A stretch of 64,000 nt of DNA from assembly GCA_963853835.1 (NCBI GenBank), contig OY970830.1:39579966-39643965 (forward strand), given 5' to 3'. A program made the position numbers and the translations under genes. Shown in pieces: positions 19,101-29,723 of the stretch (position 1 is the first letter of the stretch; each line of letters opens with the position of its first letter). This stretch comes from Calendula officinalis (lineage: Eukaryota; Streptophyta; Magnoliopsida; Asterales; Asteraceae). Under the pieces are notes generated by a model. That model did not search any database. It worked only from the letters and a program-made list of their open reading frames with translations, and was not told where the DNA came from.

Positions 19101-20291
19101 TGTCAAATTCGTCGATCTCTGTACTAGTTTCGATTAGTATTGATTGCATCTGTATATGACATACTTTTGTCTCTTACGTTGATGACATCATCTCCTCAGT
19201 TTTGTTTTCAAACTTAAACTCAATATCTTTCAAAATCTATTTGAGTTTCGTTGTTGTCATACCGTTGGCACAACTTCACACTATATTCAAAATTTTTACT
19301 TAAACTCATATGTTACCAATGTAGGATACAAATTGTTGTCAAATTCGTCGATCTCTTTACTACTTTCGTTAGTAAAGATTGCATATGTTTATGACACCTT
19401 TTTGTCTCTTGCATTGTTGACATCACATTCTCATTTTTCATATTTCTGTGAAACTCAAATTTTTCTACAAAATTCAACATTTTGAGTTTCGTTGTTGCTA
19501 CAACTTTAGCACAACTCAATCTTAACTGTTATATTTTTTTTACTCAACTCATGTGTTAGTTACGTAGCATATAAGTTTTTGACAAATTCGTCGATCTCTT
19601 TACTAATCTAATTAGTAAAGATTGCATCTGTTTATGTCAAACTCTTTTCTCTTGCGTTGTTGACCTCACTTTCTCATACAGAGTTGACACTCTATGCTCA
19701 ACATTTGTATATTCCTCACAAAATTTTTACTCATACTTTGTGCTCACAATGATGTGTTCACAACGTAGGATATAAATTTTGGTCAAATTCGTCGATCTCT
19801 TTACTAATCTGATTAGTAAAGATTGCATCTGTTTATGCCCAACTTTTTTCTCTTGCGTTGCTGACATAATTTTTCAAATCATTTTTCTGATTTTGCACAA
19901 TTTTTAAATTTTCAAATATTTGTTTGTAACACTCACCACAAGCTGTTGTTAAATTCGTCGATCTCTTTACTAATTTCGATTAGTACTGATTGCATCTGTT
20001 TATAACAACTTCTTGAATTGATTGTTCTTACCATTTTTCAAACAATTTGTACAAACATATAGCAATGGAGAATGTATTTTACTTTTTCTCCAAATGGTTC
20101 AGATTAAATTCTGAATTATTCATATGATCTCACACACAAAATCATCTTTATGCACTGATCATTGATCCACTTCAAATTGATTTCTTTTAAATCCCAAATC
20201 TTTGCTTAACAATGTCTTCAATCATCCTGTCTGTCAAATTCGTCGATCTCTTTACTGAAGATCTTCAGTAAAGATTGCATCTGTTTATGAC
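19101..20291 (+). repeat. Six-copy array of a conserved hairpin motif
   Basis: Six copies of a ~57-bp block, AAATTCGTCGATCTC, a palindrome based on TTTACT...AGTAAA, then GATTGCATCTGTTTATG, at about 19101, 19341, 19583, 19783, 19951 and 20235, spaced roughly 170-285 bp. Flanks (GTAGGATACAAATTTTTGTC before, CTCTTGCGTTGTTGAC after) also recur, so the array is a degenerate tandem repeat. The palindrome centre differs between copies in a paired way; see findings. A seventh copy is at 4507-4556. Confidence 0.9.
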
Positions 20292-21440
20292 TTCCGGTGA
20301 TTCTTGACACTGTTATTCTCTATTTTTCAAATATTTTTCTCAAAGATTCTGGAAAATCGGTTTTAGCTGGATACTTCATGAGTACTACATGTTACTGGTT
20401 CTCGATTCCGAAATGCACCGTACAACTATCATATCTTGGCTCTTGTATTACAAAGACATCCAATTTCCTCTCTCCGTTTTCACAACGCATTTATTCATCA
20501 TTAACATGAGGCTCCTTTTCATGATCCTCATGAGGGGGAGAAATGAGCAAGAAATAAATGAGCAAGAAATGTACAACTTTAAGAAGAACCACAAACATCT
20601 CATCAACGAAGAAAATTCATGTCTAAAGTACTCAACTTATCAGTAAAATCAGAGATAGTATATTTCAAGAAATTCAGAGGAAGAGAAAGTGATTAACAAA
20701 GTTTAAAAAGAAAGACAAGTGAAGAAGAAGAAGAAATCGACATATCTACAGAAATCTCTCTCAAAAATCTCAACCATTACATTAAAAAAAAAAAAAACTC
20801 AACCATTTCAACCAGAAACTTAATCGAATAAATCTTTCTATCCAAACCACAAATCCACATCCATTTCCATCCGAATCTTAACCGTTTAAATTTTTCTTTT
20901 CAAATTCCGTAACGATCACATACACTCAAAAGCTTAACCGTTTAAACCATTCTTTCCAAAATTCCATAACATTCATTATCCGTACAAAAGCTTAACTGTA
21001 CAAACCTTTTGTTCCATATCAAATACAAATTATCCACATTCACCCAAATCCTAAATCTACATATCATTTTTCCATACATACTAAACAATCATACATACAC
21101 ATCCAAAACTTTAACTGACAAATCATTCAAAAACACTATCATTATATCCTTATCCTCCTCTACCACAAAATCCAAAAACAACCTCTCCATTATCTGAAAA
21201 CCCAGTCAAATCCTTACTTAACTGGTATTCTCTTTCCTAAAATTTTCAAATCTTTAGTAAATCGGTTATAGGATTTCCTCACTCAAACAGTATCAACGAA
21301 AAACATATCCACTTTGAGTATCTTAAACTTCCAGATTTCTGAAATGTTTTAATCTTGAAATTCATAAAAACATTTTCTTGCCAAAGACAGATAATGAGAA
21401 GAATCTGAAGTTTGAAGACTGGGATGACGTGTTAAAGATC
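20292..21440 (+). repeat. G-poor 3' noncoding region of element 2
   Basis: No gene supported. One PPT-like GAGGGGGAGAAA lies near 20532. Between about 20750 and 21200 the plus strand is strikingly poor in G, with a degenerate ~60-bp repeat headed AAGCTTAACCGTTTAAA (near 20877, 20930 and 20990). Confidence 0.5.
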
Positions 21441-21454
21441 AAAAAGGGGGAGAT
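21441..21454 (+). other. Polypurine tract abutting LTR B
   Basis: AAAAAGGGGGAGAT ends where LTR B begins TGTTAGG. Confidence 0.85.
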
Positions 21455-21725
21455 TGTTAGGACTAGTTTTGTAATAGTTTTGATCTTTAAAGTCCGTTAG
21501 TTAACTTGTCCTTTGTTAAGTGGTAGGAGTATATAAGGTTGTATCTTTGACTTTCAAGTCAAGCTTTCCACACAATTACTGAATACATTTTTAGGGAAAG
21601 TTTCATTCATCTCATTCTCTCTCAACTTCACACACTTACACCAAGAACACACACTCACTCAAATCTTCTATTTCTCACTTGAATCTTCATAGATTAGCTT
21701 GATTATAGTGTCATTAGGTTTTACA
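21455..21725 (+). repeat. LTR B, 3' LTR of the gag-only composite
   Basis: A 271-bp LTR-like block, TGTTAGGACTAG...GGTTTTACA, with TATATAA at 21530-21536. Not alignable with LTR A by eye. It ends 320 bp from the stop codon of the convergent NAC gene, so read-through would be antisense to that gene. Confidence 0.75.
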
Positions 21726-21778
21726 CTATTAATTGGCATGCATGTGACGGATGATATGGGCTATTAATTGGCATGCAT
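21726..21778 (+). repeat. 35-bp tandem duplication at the composite's right flank
   Basis: CTATTAATTGGCATGCAT is repeated at 21726-21743 and 21761-21778, separated by GTGACGGATGATATGGG. GTGACGGATGATATGG followed by CTATT also occurs at the left flank (2140-2160), consistent with the composite having inserted at this locus. Confidence 0.7.
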
Positions 21779-22044
21779 GGATGTCATTGTGCACCCCACA
21801 AATCCATCACCAATACATACATACAAACATATACCTTTATTCACTAATTCTTATTCATTCTTTTTCTATATAATATATGTGTAGAATGTTTTTCCCTTTT
21901 CTTTTTCGACCATATGTTACCTAGCCACCAAATCACCTTACATTTGGTCAATTCATGCATCACCCTAAAACCCTATTTTATTTTTTCTAGCTTACATTAT
22001 TCGATTTTAGTATGATATATATTCTACGTATTTACGTATATATA

Positions 22045-23752
22045 TTACACTGACAAATGACATAACGGATCCGTGGATGATGAAGTCGATGATGATCGAG
22101 CAAAGCTCCAAAGATCTATCTCACTTGTGTAAGCCGCTTGGTTCGATCTTGAGTTTGTGGTTGAATCACATAGTTGAGATGGTTCTTGTTCATCATGGTC
22201 AAGTGGGAAACAGAAGTCTTCATTAGGTTCACCATAACAAGTGTACAATTGCTTTGACGACTCAACTTGACCGTTTAGTTGAGTCGCAACGAGCCGTTCA
22301 AGATCCGCCCAATTATCAAGATGCTCACGTGAGTCATGGTCCGTGAAAGTCAAACCATGATGGAAGTTGGTTGAGGCCGAGCTATGGTGTGGGGACAAGG
22401 GCATGGTTGGACTATCGAGCCTTGGAAGGTGGTAGAATCTGTCGGTAATTGGTGTCACGAATTGTTGAATAGCACTTTGGTTCGCGGTTAAAGACTCCAT
22501 TTCTTGCTTGCAAGACCTATTGTTGCCCATGTACACGAGTAATTGATCAAGAACACCATCTTTGTTTAGCGACTGCAATTGTGTTCTCGAATCCATGGAG
22601 GCTGATATTGATCTTTGGGGGCTCTCAAGCGCTTTGTGGTAGTTTTTCTTCTTGAAAACACGACATACCACCCACCCGTCTTCTTGAGTCGAATCACAAA
22701 AGTTGGAAACCTAAATAAGAAAAAAGACCATTCTATCAATCAACTTTTTTGGAAATACTTAATCAAGACTTCATTGATTTAACAGTAATTATTGACTCTC
22801 GTGATAATTAAATAAAGACCCGATCAAAAGATTCTAAAATTAATAAACAAGTTATGTATAAAAATTTGAGTTACCAAAGTCAAAAAATTCACGAGAAAGT
22901 TTTATATTATAAATAAAACTATTTAGCACACTTTACTTCCGTAAACATCGGTCGTATTGGATTTGATGTTAATTGAGTTATAGTGTATCATAAAGTTCAA
23001 CAAAAAAAAAAACTTTCTCAAAGACAGAAAACTTCTTTGATTTAAAACAAATTTTAAATTTGAAAACTATTAAGGACGAAGTTGAATTTAATAACATTAA
23101 TTCTAACGAAACTTACACAAGTATCTTGGTTGGTAACCGTATTATCATCAAGCCTATATTCATGCATTATCCAATCAGATTTTTGGCCATGAGGAGCTCT
23201 CCCTTTGTAGAACACAAGTGTCTTTCTCATACCAATTCTCGTAAAGCTACTATAGATCACCTTATCCCGCCCGGTGGCTTTCCAGAACCCTGCAGCCGTC
23301 GCACGGTTCGTTCTTGTTCCCGTGGGGTACTTCTTGTCTTTATGACTAAAAAAGTACCAATCATTTTGTGGAGTGGATCCTATTTTACACTTTTCTGTGA
23401 TCAAAACCCAAATCATAGTCATATGAGGACTTAACCACTTGATCAACAAAAGTGTAAGGACTTAACTAGTGAATATTAACTAACCCTTTATATATATCAC
23501 AAGCAAAACATTTCATAATGAATACATAGAATATGATTTATAATTATACATCGGCGTACCTTGTATATCCCAAGGTTCAAGCTTGTTAAGATCAACATCA
23601 CGAATAACATCAAGATCGATCTTTTCATAAGCAACTTTCTTCCTCAAGTAATAGTGAAGAAGCTCTTCTTCGGTGGGATGAAACCGAAACCCAGGAGGTA
23701 CCTTAGACTGACCGTTAACATTCACAGATAAACTCATTTCTTCTTCGGACAT
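22045..23752 (-). CDS. NAC transcription factor, NST1/SND1-like secondary-wall regulator
   Basis: Three exons on the minus strand: 23752-23560, 23394-23117 and 22710-22045, with GT-AG introns of 165 and 406 bp; joined length 1137 nt, 378 residues. The N-terminal NAC domain runs from VPPGFRFHPTEEELL through DVDLNKLEPWDIQ, YPTGTRTNRATAAGFWKATG and RAPHGQKSDWIMHEYRL to GWVVCRVFKKK. Intron 1 falls after WDIQ, intron 2 after the HEYRL block, the usual NAC layout. The C-terminus has LDQLLVYMG and ends DLWSFARSSSTSSSTDPLCHLSV-like, features I associate with the NST1/NST3(SND1) clade that switches on lignified secondary walls in fibres. The start MSEEEMSLSVN was chosen because it matches the clade's short N-terminus; in-frame ATGs further upstream (to 23917) encode an unrelated stretch. 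No break seen. Confidence 0.9.
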
Positions 23753-25085
23753 TGAGAGATCGAGCAAAGAAAAGAAGAGAATGATAACCAAAAAGAAAGG
23801 CCTGGTTTGCATAAAAGTAGTTGCAAGGACATGATTATTTATATGTGAAGATGAGTGAGAGATGGGTCCAAACAAACTCAACGCATGTAACCTTTTGGTG
23901 TATATGATAGTGGCCAAATCCGAACAATTTTTGAATTATTGAATTTTCGAAAAAGAGTTTTAAAAAAATAAGGTCCCTTACTTTTTGAAATCATAATTTT
24001 TAAAGCTTTTTAATTAACTTATATACCCGAATACCTTTTTATCTTATTGACTTATTGAAAATTTATATAACTGATGTAGACTAAGTAACGATGGTATAGA
24101 TTATACCTGTTGATTAAGCAAATACCGGGATAATTTAACCAAAACCACGTTGATTTGAGAATACCGTGGAAATGGCCTTCAAAATCTATTCAGCACGAAG
24201 AACAATTTTGAAGAGAAAAAAATAAAGTTCACAAAAACTTCAACTGGTCATTCTAATGAGTAAAATACACTTTAAATATGCCCCAGATTTTCAAATGTGC
24301 CTAAAACAGCAAACGGGTCATAAACTGAACCTAAACAAAGTTCAAAACACTAAGGAAAAAACATAAAAATCCAAATAAAGTGTTCAAAAAGTTATGACAT
24401 TTTTAGTTGAGTCTTATTTTCTAATATGATCTTGGGTTTTCATAAGCATAATGACCCGCTCATCTATCATTTAGTCTACATCAATAAGTCAATAAAATAT
24501 TTTTAAAAACATATCCATAACATTTTATTAATTTGTACCAAATGGTTCCATTTTTACCCGTTTGCGTTTGTATAGTGAGCACTCACCAAAACACAGAGTT
24601 AAATAAAATAGAAATAAAAGGTCCGAAAGTACGTAGGGTCAGATATAATGATCGAGGTACCAGACTTGGACTTGTGAGCATTGTGTTTGCTACTTTTAGT
24701 GTAGGGTCTTGAGCTTCGACAACAACTAACTACCTAAACACCAAAGAGAGATGTTAGGACAACTGATCGGAGGGTCCCAATTCCAGTGGGTCCAAAGGCG
24801 ATCATGCAGCAGGAGGCATGCCTACATCTTAATTACGACCTTCGACCTTAAAATCTCTAGGAAAACCACCTCTGAAACCACCGTTATCTTCAAGTATCTT
24901 AATTTTGCCTCGTGCAACAAGCATGAGAGATATATAACCACTGGATCCATAGTAAATTCTGATTTAGTTATACCATGATCACGTTGATCTATCCGGTATA
25001 AATGACACGTTAATTATTAAGAGCAAATTATGTATAGACAAACATTTACCACTACTAGCTTTGATCGATTGGTTAGAATTTAGAT
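23753..25085. other. Upstream region of the NAC gene, no other gene seen
   Basis: AT-rich DNA that should hold the 5' UTR and promoter of the minus-strand NAC gene. I recognise no coding frame or element boundary. The Copia element inserted at 25091 lies 1.3 kb upstream of the NAC start codon, so promoter elements beyond that were displaced by 11 kb. Confidence 0.5.
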
Positions 25086-25090
25086 CATAC

Positions 25091-25707
25091 TGTCAGGATC
25101 GATTAACTATAGACAAGTTAATAAACACCTTAGATCTAATTGATGATAGAAGTTGCAGCGGATCAACACTATATCAATAATTAAGAACAATGAACTGTAT
25201 GAACAATATGAGAAATATTAAGAACACAGTTTCACAAAAAGCTTCAATGTATATTATTAAGTTAACAATACACACGTACGTTTACAATTCGTAAGGAACT
25301 ATATATAATAGTCCTTGAAGCTAAACTATTTACCCTAGTTATTCTAGGATACGATTTACATCTAATTATAAACGATATACATTGATTTACATTCTATAAC
25401 TATCTCTGCGAAGATCTCGGACTTGATATGTTCCATAAATGCGTATCAGTAGTAAAACCAATCACCAGTAGTAAATAAGTAACATCAGTAGTAAACTTGG
25501 TGATCAGTAGTAAGTCCATAATCATCGTCAGTAGTAACTACAATGATCAGTAGTATCTTCAATCTTTGTATGATCAGTAGTAACTAAGTTATAGATAACA
25601 CCAGCATCAACTTCATCAGTAGTAAATGTTTCTGCCCCATCAGTAATAAACATAATTATCACTAACTGCAGCATCAGTACTAAGTTGATCTGTGATTTGC
25701 TCTAACA
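25091..25707 (-). repeat. 3' LTR of the Sirevirus-type element
   Basis: Minus-strand sense TGTTAGAGC...CCTGACA. It holds eight exact CAGTAGTA boxes (plus strand) at about 25447-25623 plus two near-copies, and a TATA-like TATTATATATAG (sense) at about 25300-25311. In sense, the boxes lie upstream of the TATA in U3. Confidence 0.95.
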
Positions 25708-25717
25708 ATCTCCCCCT
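25708..25717 (-). other. Polypurine tract of the Sirevirus-type element
   Basis: Sense AGGGGGAGAT directly abuts the 3' LTR; the same tract precedes LTR A and LTR B of the gag-only elements. Confidence 0.9.
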
Positions 25718-25743
25718 AAACTTATTGATTATCCTTTAATCAA

Positions 25744-28700
25744 TCAAGTTTTCTTCTGTTCTTCTTCTTCTTTCTTTCTTCTTTCTAATGTTCTTTGATT
25801 TTGTTGAAGTCTCTGTTCAATTATGTATTTGCTGTTCTTCTTGGTAAAGTAATTCAATTTATTTTGGAACATAACTGCATCAAAGGGCTTCATTAGAGTG
25901 TTGATGAATATCTGATACATTTCCTTTTCTGAGTGAGGATATTCTCTTTCATATAAGTACAACTCACAATTTTTACTTGATCTTTCAAAGAAATACATAT
26001 TGCAAGTTGGGAGAACATTCCATGCATACACATTTTCTGGATTTGTAAATAACTTTGGATAGTTATCTGGATAAAAAGCTGCATCAATCATTCTTGTTAA
26101 GTATCCAGCTCCAGATTCTTTCCAAGATTTCTTTGACATTCTTGGTTTTCCAATGATCAGAAGTTTAATCACATCACTTCTTGTACAGGATCTGATCAAA
26201 GGTAACCATCCAGTAAACTTTTGAATGATTTTGTCTTCCCTTACAACTAATAGAACATTATTGGGCAAGACTTTCCAGTTTAGTATGGGGTTATTTTGAA
26301 GTGGAGCAACAGGTACTTCAAGAACAGGTATAATTTTTTCTTGTTTTGCTTTCTTTTGAAAACTCTGTTCTTGAGCTTCATTCTTTCTTTTCTTTGTCTG
26401 AGCAGATGAGGATTCACCAATAGTAGGCACACTATTTTCTTTAATTAAATTTGGACTTATTGGGATTAAGGTTTTTGCTGATTTCAATTTCTTTTCTTCT
26501 TCAGCCTCTTGTTCAATTAAATCTTTCCTTTTTGCAGTACAGTATTTTTCAATTATGGTTGTCATCTTCATTCTTCCAAAAGATTTTGCACTGTGACCTT
26601 TTGTCTTTAGAAAGTCTATCATAAGAGACTTTTGTTCAAATAAATCATCTGGTAAATCACCTTTTGTTCTTTTGCATTCTGCTACAAGATCTTCTAGACA
26701 GTTTAGATGTTCTTCTTCTACTTTTCTAAACCTTTTGAACTCTGATTCTTGGGCTTCTATCTGAACATCTTTAATTTGAACAGGTAATTTAACAGGAATT
26801 TCTCTTTGATTTTTCTTCTTTTCAAGAGCTTGATATTTAGCTACTTTCTCCCAATATCTTTTATTCTTCACCTTCCATTTATCTTGTTTATCAGCTCTCA
26901 CCAGATTAATCTTGTTTACCATGTAATGACCAAGAGCTCTGTTAGGGTAATCTTCATCATATACTTCTTTACCCTTTCCAATATGTGCTGTAGGTGGAGG
27001 TGGAATATACTTCATGTCTGGCACTCCTCTTATTATAACAGAAGGAGAAAATGTTCTAAGTTCATTTTGTTGAAGTATTTTTGGATGTGGAGGAAGTGAG
27101 CATTCATCAACCTCAAACCAATTCACATTATCATCAATGTCAGGTATGATAAGTGGTTGATCAGGTGTTGGTGGTTTGGTAATGATGACATGTCTCCTAG
27201 CATCAATGAGTTCAGGAAATTGTAGTTCTTCCTCATCAGTAGTAACCAGAGTAGTTACTACTGGTGTTATTTCAGGAGTTACTACTGATAGGGCATCAGT
27301 AGTGTTTAGTTCAGTTAATTCCTCTTCTTGACTTACTACTGCTATATCATCAGTAGTAGGAGTTACTACTGGTATCTCTGTTTCAACTTGTTCTTCCATA
27401 GTAGCAGTAGTAATGGGCTCATCTTCTGTAATCATCATCTCTGGGCCTTCATCAACTTCTGTTTCTTTTAAATTCAAGAGGGAGGAAGCTGCTGCTGCAA
27501 TTGATTCATCAATCATTGTCTGTATGTTATCCTTCTCCCCCTTAGTGAGCTCAACTGGAGGAGCCTCACTATCATCAATCCTCTTTTTCAATTTTCTGAT
27601 AAGCTTTGATTGTTGATGAAGCCTAAGTTCATATTGTCTCATTCTTTTGTTGATGATATTGACATTTCTTTTCATAGCAGCCATAGTTTTTCCTTGATTT
27701 GTTTGGTAATAAAGACAATCTTGTACAGTGGATTCCAAGGAATCCACTTTAGCCGTCAATTGTTGGATTTTAATACTGCCCTCACTCCATCTAGCAAGAT
27801 CATCGGGCTTACTAACAGGTACATTGGTTTTAAGGTTTTCCTTCCTTTCCATCAATTCCACAGATCTGCCCTCATCACTGCTTGGTGATTCATTGGGTCT
27901 TTTAGACATTCTCTTCTTCCTAGAAGAAGCAGAGATGCCCCCCCTTGTGGTTTCTTGGCACCGGGGTCCTTTGAGTAATTCCTCAAAAGAGTCATCACTC
28001 AAAGTTGCCGAGGTTTGGGTCCTAATGATGTTTTCACTGTCCTGTGCACCCACCTTTGGGGCATCAGTAGTGAAAGCCCTCCCCTCATGTCCTCTCTCCT
28101 CCTTGGAGGACAACTCTTTGAGTCTGGGGTGTGACTCGATTTGTCCCCTGGTGTCCTTTAAAGATTTCTTTCTTTTATAGATTGTGGATATATTTTTGGT
28201 TTTGTCTGGTAGGTCTTCCACAGAGTGAAGAGTAGCACTCTGCAGATTTATATCAAGTTCCTGGGACACATTCAGGACTTCTGTTTGAGTTGGTGATTGA
28301 GTGGCTATATGGGGTGGTGTTTGGGCTGTATGTGGGGGTGATGGAGTGGGTTGAGGTTCAACTTGGGTTGTAGCAATGGTTGAACCTTCTCCAATGTTGG
28401 GTTGATCTTTGATCATGTTTGGAAACAAAGGGGTTTCCTTCCCTGAAAATTTAAATTGTTTTCTCATGTTTGAGAAAACTTTCTTGTTCAACTCAGGTAG
28501 TACAAAAATGTTTTTAGGAGTTGACAAGTTTTGTAATTCACAGTTTATGATATGTTGTAGAAATCTGGGATACATTAAAAATTTAGAAGAACTAAGATTT
28601 CCCAACATACCATCAAAAATCATATTAGAAAAATTGAATACTTGGTCTGTGCATAAACATACAACAGCAGATGCTATTGCCTTGTTAAACTCATTCCAAG

Positions 28701-29175
28701 TACTTCTTTTAGGAGAAATACAATGCTGAATGGTATGAACCAGAAATTTCCATTGTGGGGATAGAAGGCCTTTTTGAAAAGTTACAATATTAAGTCTGCC
28801 TTCATACCCCATTTTATTTAAAGTATCAGCAATGTATTCCTTAGGAAGAGTATACATACCTGAATCATCATGAAGTTGTAGATGATGTCTGATTGATTGT
28901 TCAGATACAGTGATGTACTTTCCATCTACTTTCGATTTTATCATTGATGATGTGGTTCCTTCTGTTCGCTCAGCATTGGTCCAGAAATCCACCAAGTGCT
29001 GTTGATATGCCTTCGGCTTTACAGTTAAGGCAAACTGTATATACGAATTTCTCAAGAATTTTACGATTGGACGGAAATCTTTTGTTCCGTCGGGATTTTT
29101 TAAAAATGCAACCATGTTGTGAAATTCTGAGTATTTGAGATCGGTTTGCACATCGAGAGTTTGTAAAGTTGCCAT
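25744..29175 (-). CDS. Third ORF of the Sirevirus (env-like position), function unknown
   Basis: A 1143-residue open frame from the ATG of MATLQTLDVQ, downstream of pol and separated from it by a 548-bp spacer. Residues ~1-240 form a conserved-looking globular N-terminus (FTWNEFNKAIASAV-type core: WNEFNKAIASAVVCLCTDQ, then KFLMYPRFLQ). Residues ~240-480 are Ser/Thr/Pro-rich; ~480-590 are coiled coil; ~590-720 are acidic with repeated VTT/TTD peptides that come from the TACTACTG boxes; the last ~180 residues are again more ordered and end in a Lys/Glu-rich tail. I see no signal peptide and no convincing membrane segment, so the label env-like rests on position only. The N-terminal part is of a type widespread in plant genomes next to Copia pol. 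Role unknown. Confidence 0.75.
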   Translation of the reverse strand: MATLQTLDVQTDLKYSEFHNMVAFLKNPDGTKDFRPIVKFLRNSYIQFALTVKPKAYQQHLVDFWTNAERTEGTTSSMIKSKVDGKYITVSEQSIRHHLQLHDDSGMYTLPKEYIADTLNKMGYEGRLNIVTFQKGLLSPQWKFLVHTIQHCISPKRSTWNEFNKAIASAVVCLCTDQVFNFSNMIFDGMLGNLSSSKFLMYPRFLQHIINCELQNLSTPKNIFVLPELNKKVFSNMRKQFKFSGKETPLFPNMIKDQPNIGEGSTIATTQVEPQPTPSPPHTAQTPPHIATQSPTQTEVLNVSQELDINLQSATLHSVEDLPDKTKNISTIYKRKKSLKDTRGQIESHPRLKELSSKEERGHEGRAFTTDAPKVGAQDSENIIRTQTSATLSDDSFEELLKGPRCQETTRGGISASSRKKRMSKRPNESPSSDEGRSVELMERKENLKTNVPVSKPDDLARWSEGSIKIQQLTAKVDSLESTVQDCLYYQTNQGKTMAAMKRNVNIINKRMRQYELRLHQQSKLIRKLKKRIDDSEAPPVELTKGEKDNIQTMIDESIAAAASSLLNLKETEVDEGPEMMITEDEPITTATMEEQVETEIPVVTPTTDDIAVVSQEEELTELNTTDALSVVTPEITPVVTTLVTTDEEELQFPELIDARRHVIITKPPTPDQPLIIPDIDDNVNWFEVDECSLPPHPKILQQNELRTFSPSVIIRGVPDMKYIPPPPTAHIGKGKEVYDEDYPNRALGHYMVNKINLVRADKQDKWKVKNKRYWEKVAKYQALEKKKNQREIPVKLPVQIKDVQIEAQESEFKRFRKVEEEHLNCLEDLVAECKRTKGDLPDDLFEQKSLMIDFLKTKGHSAKSFGRMKMTTIIEKYCTAKRKDLIEQEAEEEKKLKSAKTLIPISPNLIKENSVPTIGESSSAQTKKRKNEAQEQSFQKKAKQEKIIPVLEVPVAPLQNNPILNWKVLPNNVLLVVREDKIIQKFTGWLPLIRSCTRSDVIKLLIIGKPRMSKKSWKESGAGYLTRMIDAAFYPDNYPKLFTNPENVYAWNVLPTCNMYFFERSSKNCELYLYEREYPHSEKEMYQIFINTLMKPFDAVMFQNKLNYFTKKNSKYIIEQRLQQNQRTLERRKKEEEEQKKT

Positions 29176-29402
29176 TGTTTTTGAGTTTTTGCAAGAATTT
29201 TGTTAGTGATGAAGAGTTTTTGATCGTAAACTAGGGTTTATCGAGAGGTGTTTAGAGAATCGAAGTGAAGATAATGCTAAATTAATCATCTGCCGCCTTT
29301 TATATCTTTCGATTAAACCTGCAAAACTACGAAAATAGCCTTCGAATCATAACATAACGGTTATTTTCATGGGGGTTAGTTTGGTAATTGTGTTTATGAA
29401 AG

Positions 29403-29671
29403 ACCAGTAGTAAATAAGATATCAGTAGTAAAACGTCAGTAGTATCTACTAACATCAGTAATGACTAAGGATTTTGACATCAGTAGTAATTATAGACATC
29501 AGTAGTAACCATTACCACACAAGACCAGTAGTATATGTGAATACCAGTAGTACTGACTTACCAGTAGTATCCGTGTAAACCTAAAATACACCAGTAGTAA
29601 TGAACTATCAGTAGTATTTTGAGCATACACTTTCACCCCAGTAGTACAGCAATACCAGTAGTAAAACACTT
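29403..29671 (-). repeat. Twelve CAGTAGTA boxes in the pol-ORF3 spacer
   Basis: Twelve exact CAGTAGTA copies, all in the same orientation on the plus strand (TACTACTG in element sense), spaced 15-40 bp, lie between the end of pol and the start of ORF3. The same box and orientation occur in U3 of the LTRs. Clusters of repeated boxes 5' of the env-like gene have been reported for env-carrying Sireviruses. Confidence 0.9.
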
Positions 29672-29723
29672 AAGAAAATAATATTTTACAACACTAACTT
29701 TACACATAATTTTAAGTGAGATT

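Larger units (their letters stand above)
15856..21725 (+). mobile_element. Gag-only Sirevirus-like Copia element (element 2)
   Basis: PBS, a 1.7-kb leader with CGG-CCG palindromes, a Copia gag-like gene (17538-18710) and a 2.7-kb noncoding tail with PPT copies and hairpin repeats, ending PPT plus LTR B. No pol. It should share its 5' LTR (LTR A) with its 3' LTR, but LTR B is a different sequence, so the unit is chimeric or rearranged. Confidence 0.6.

Noticed and set aside
23060..23434. Plus-strand frame of 124 residues
   Set aside because: It is antisense to exon 2 of the NAC gene and has no domain.
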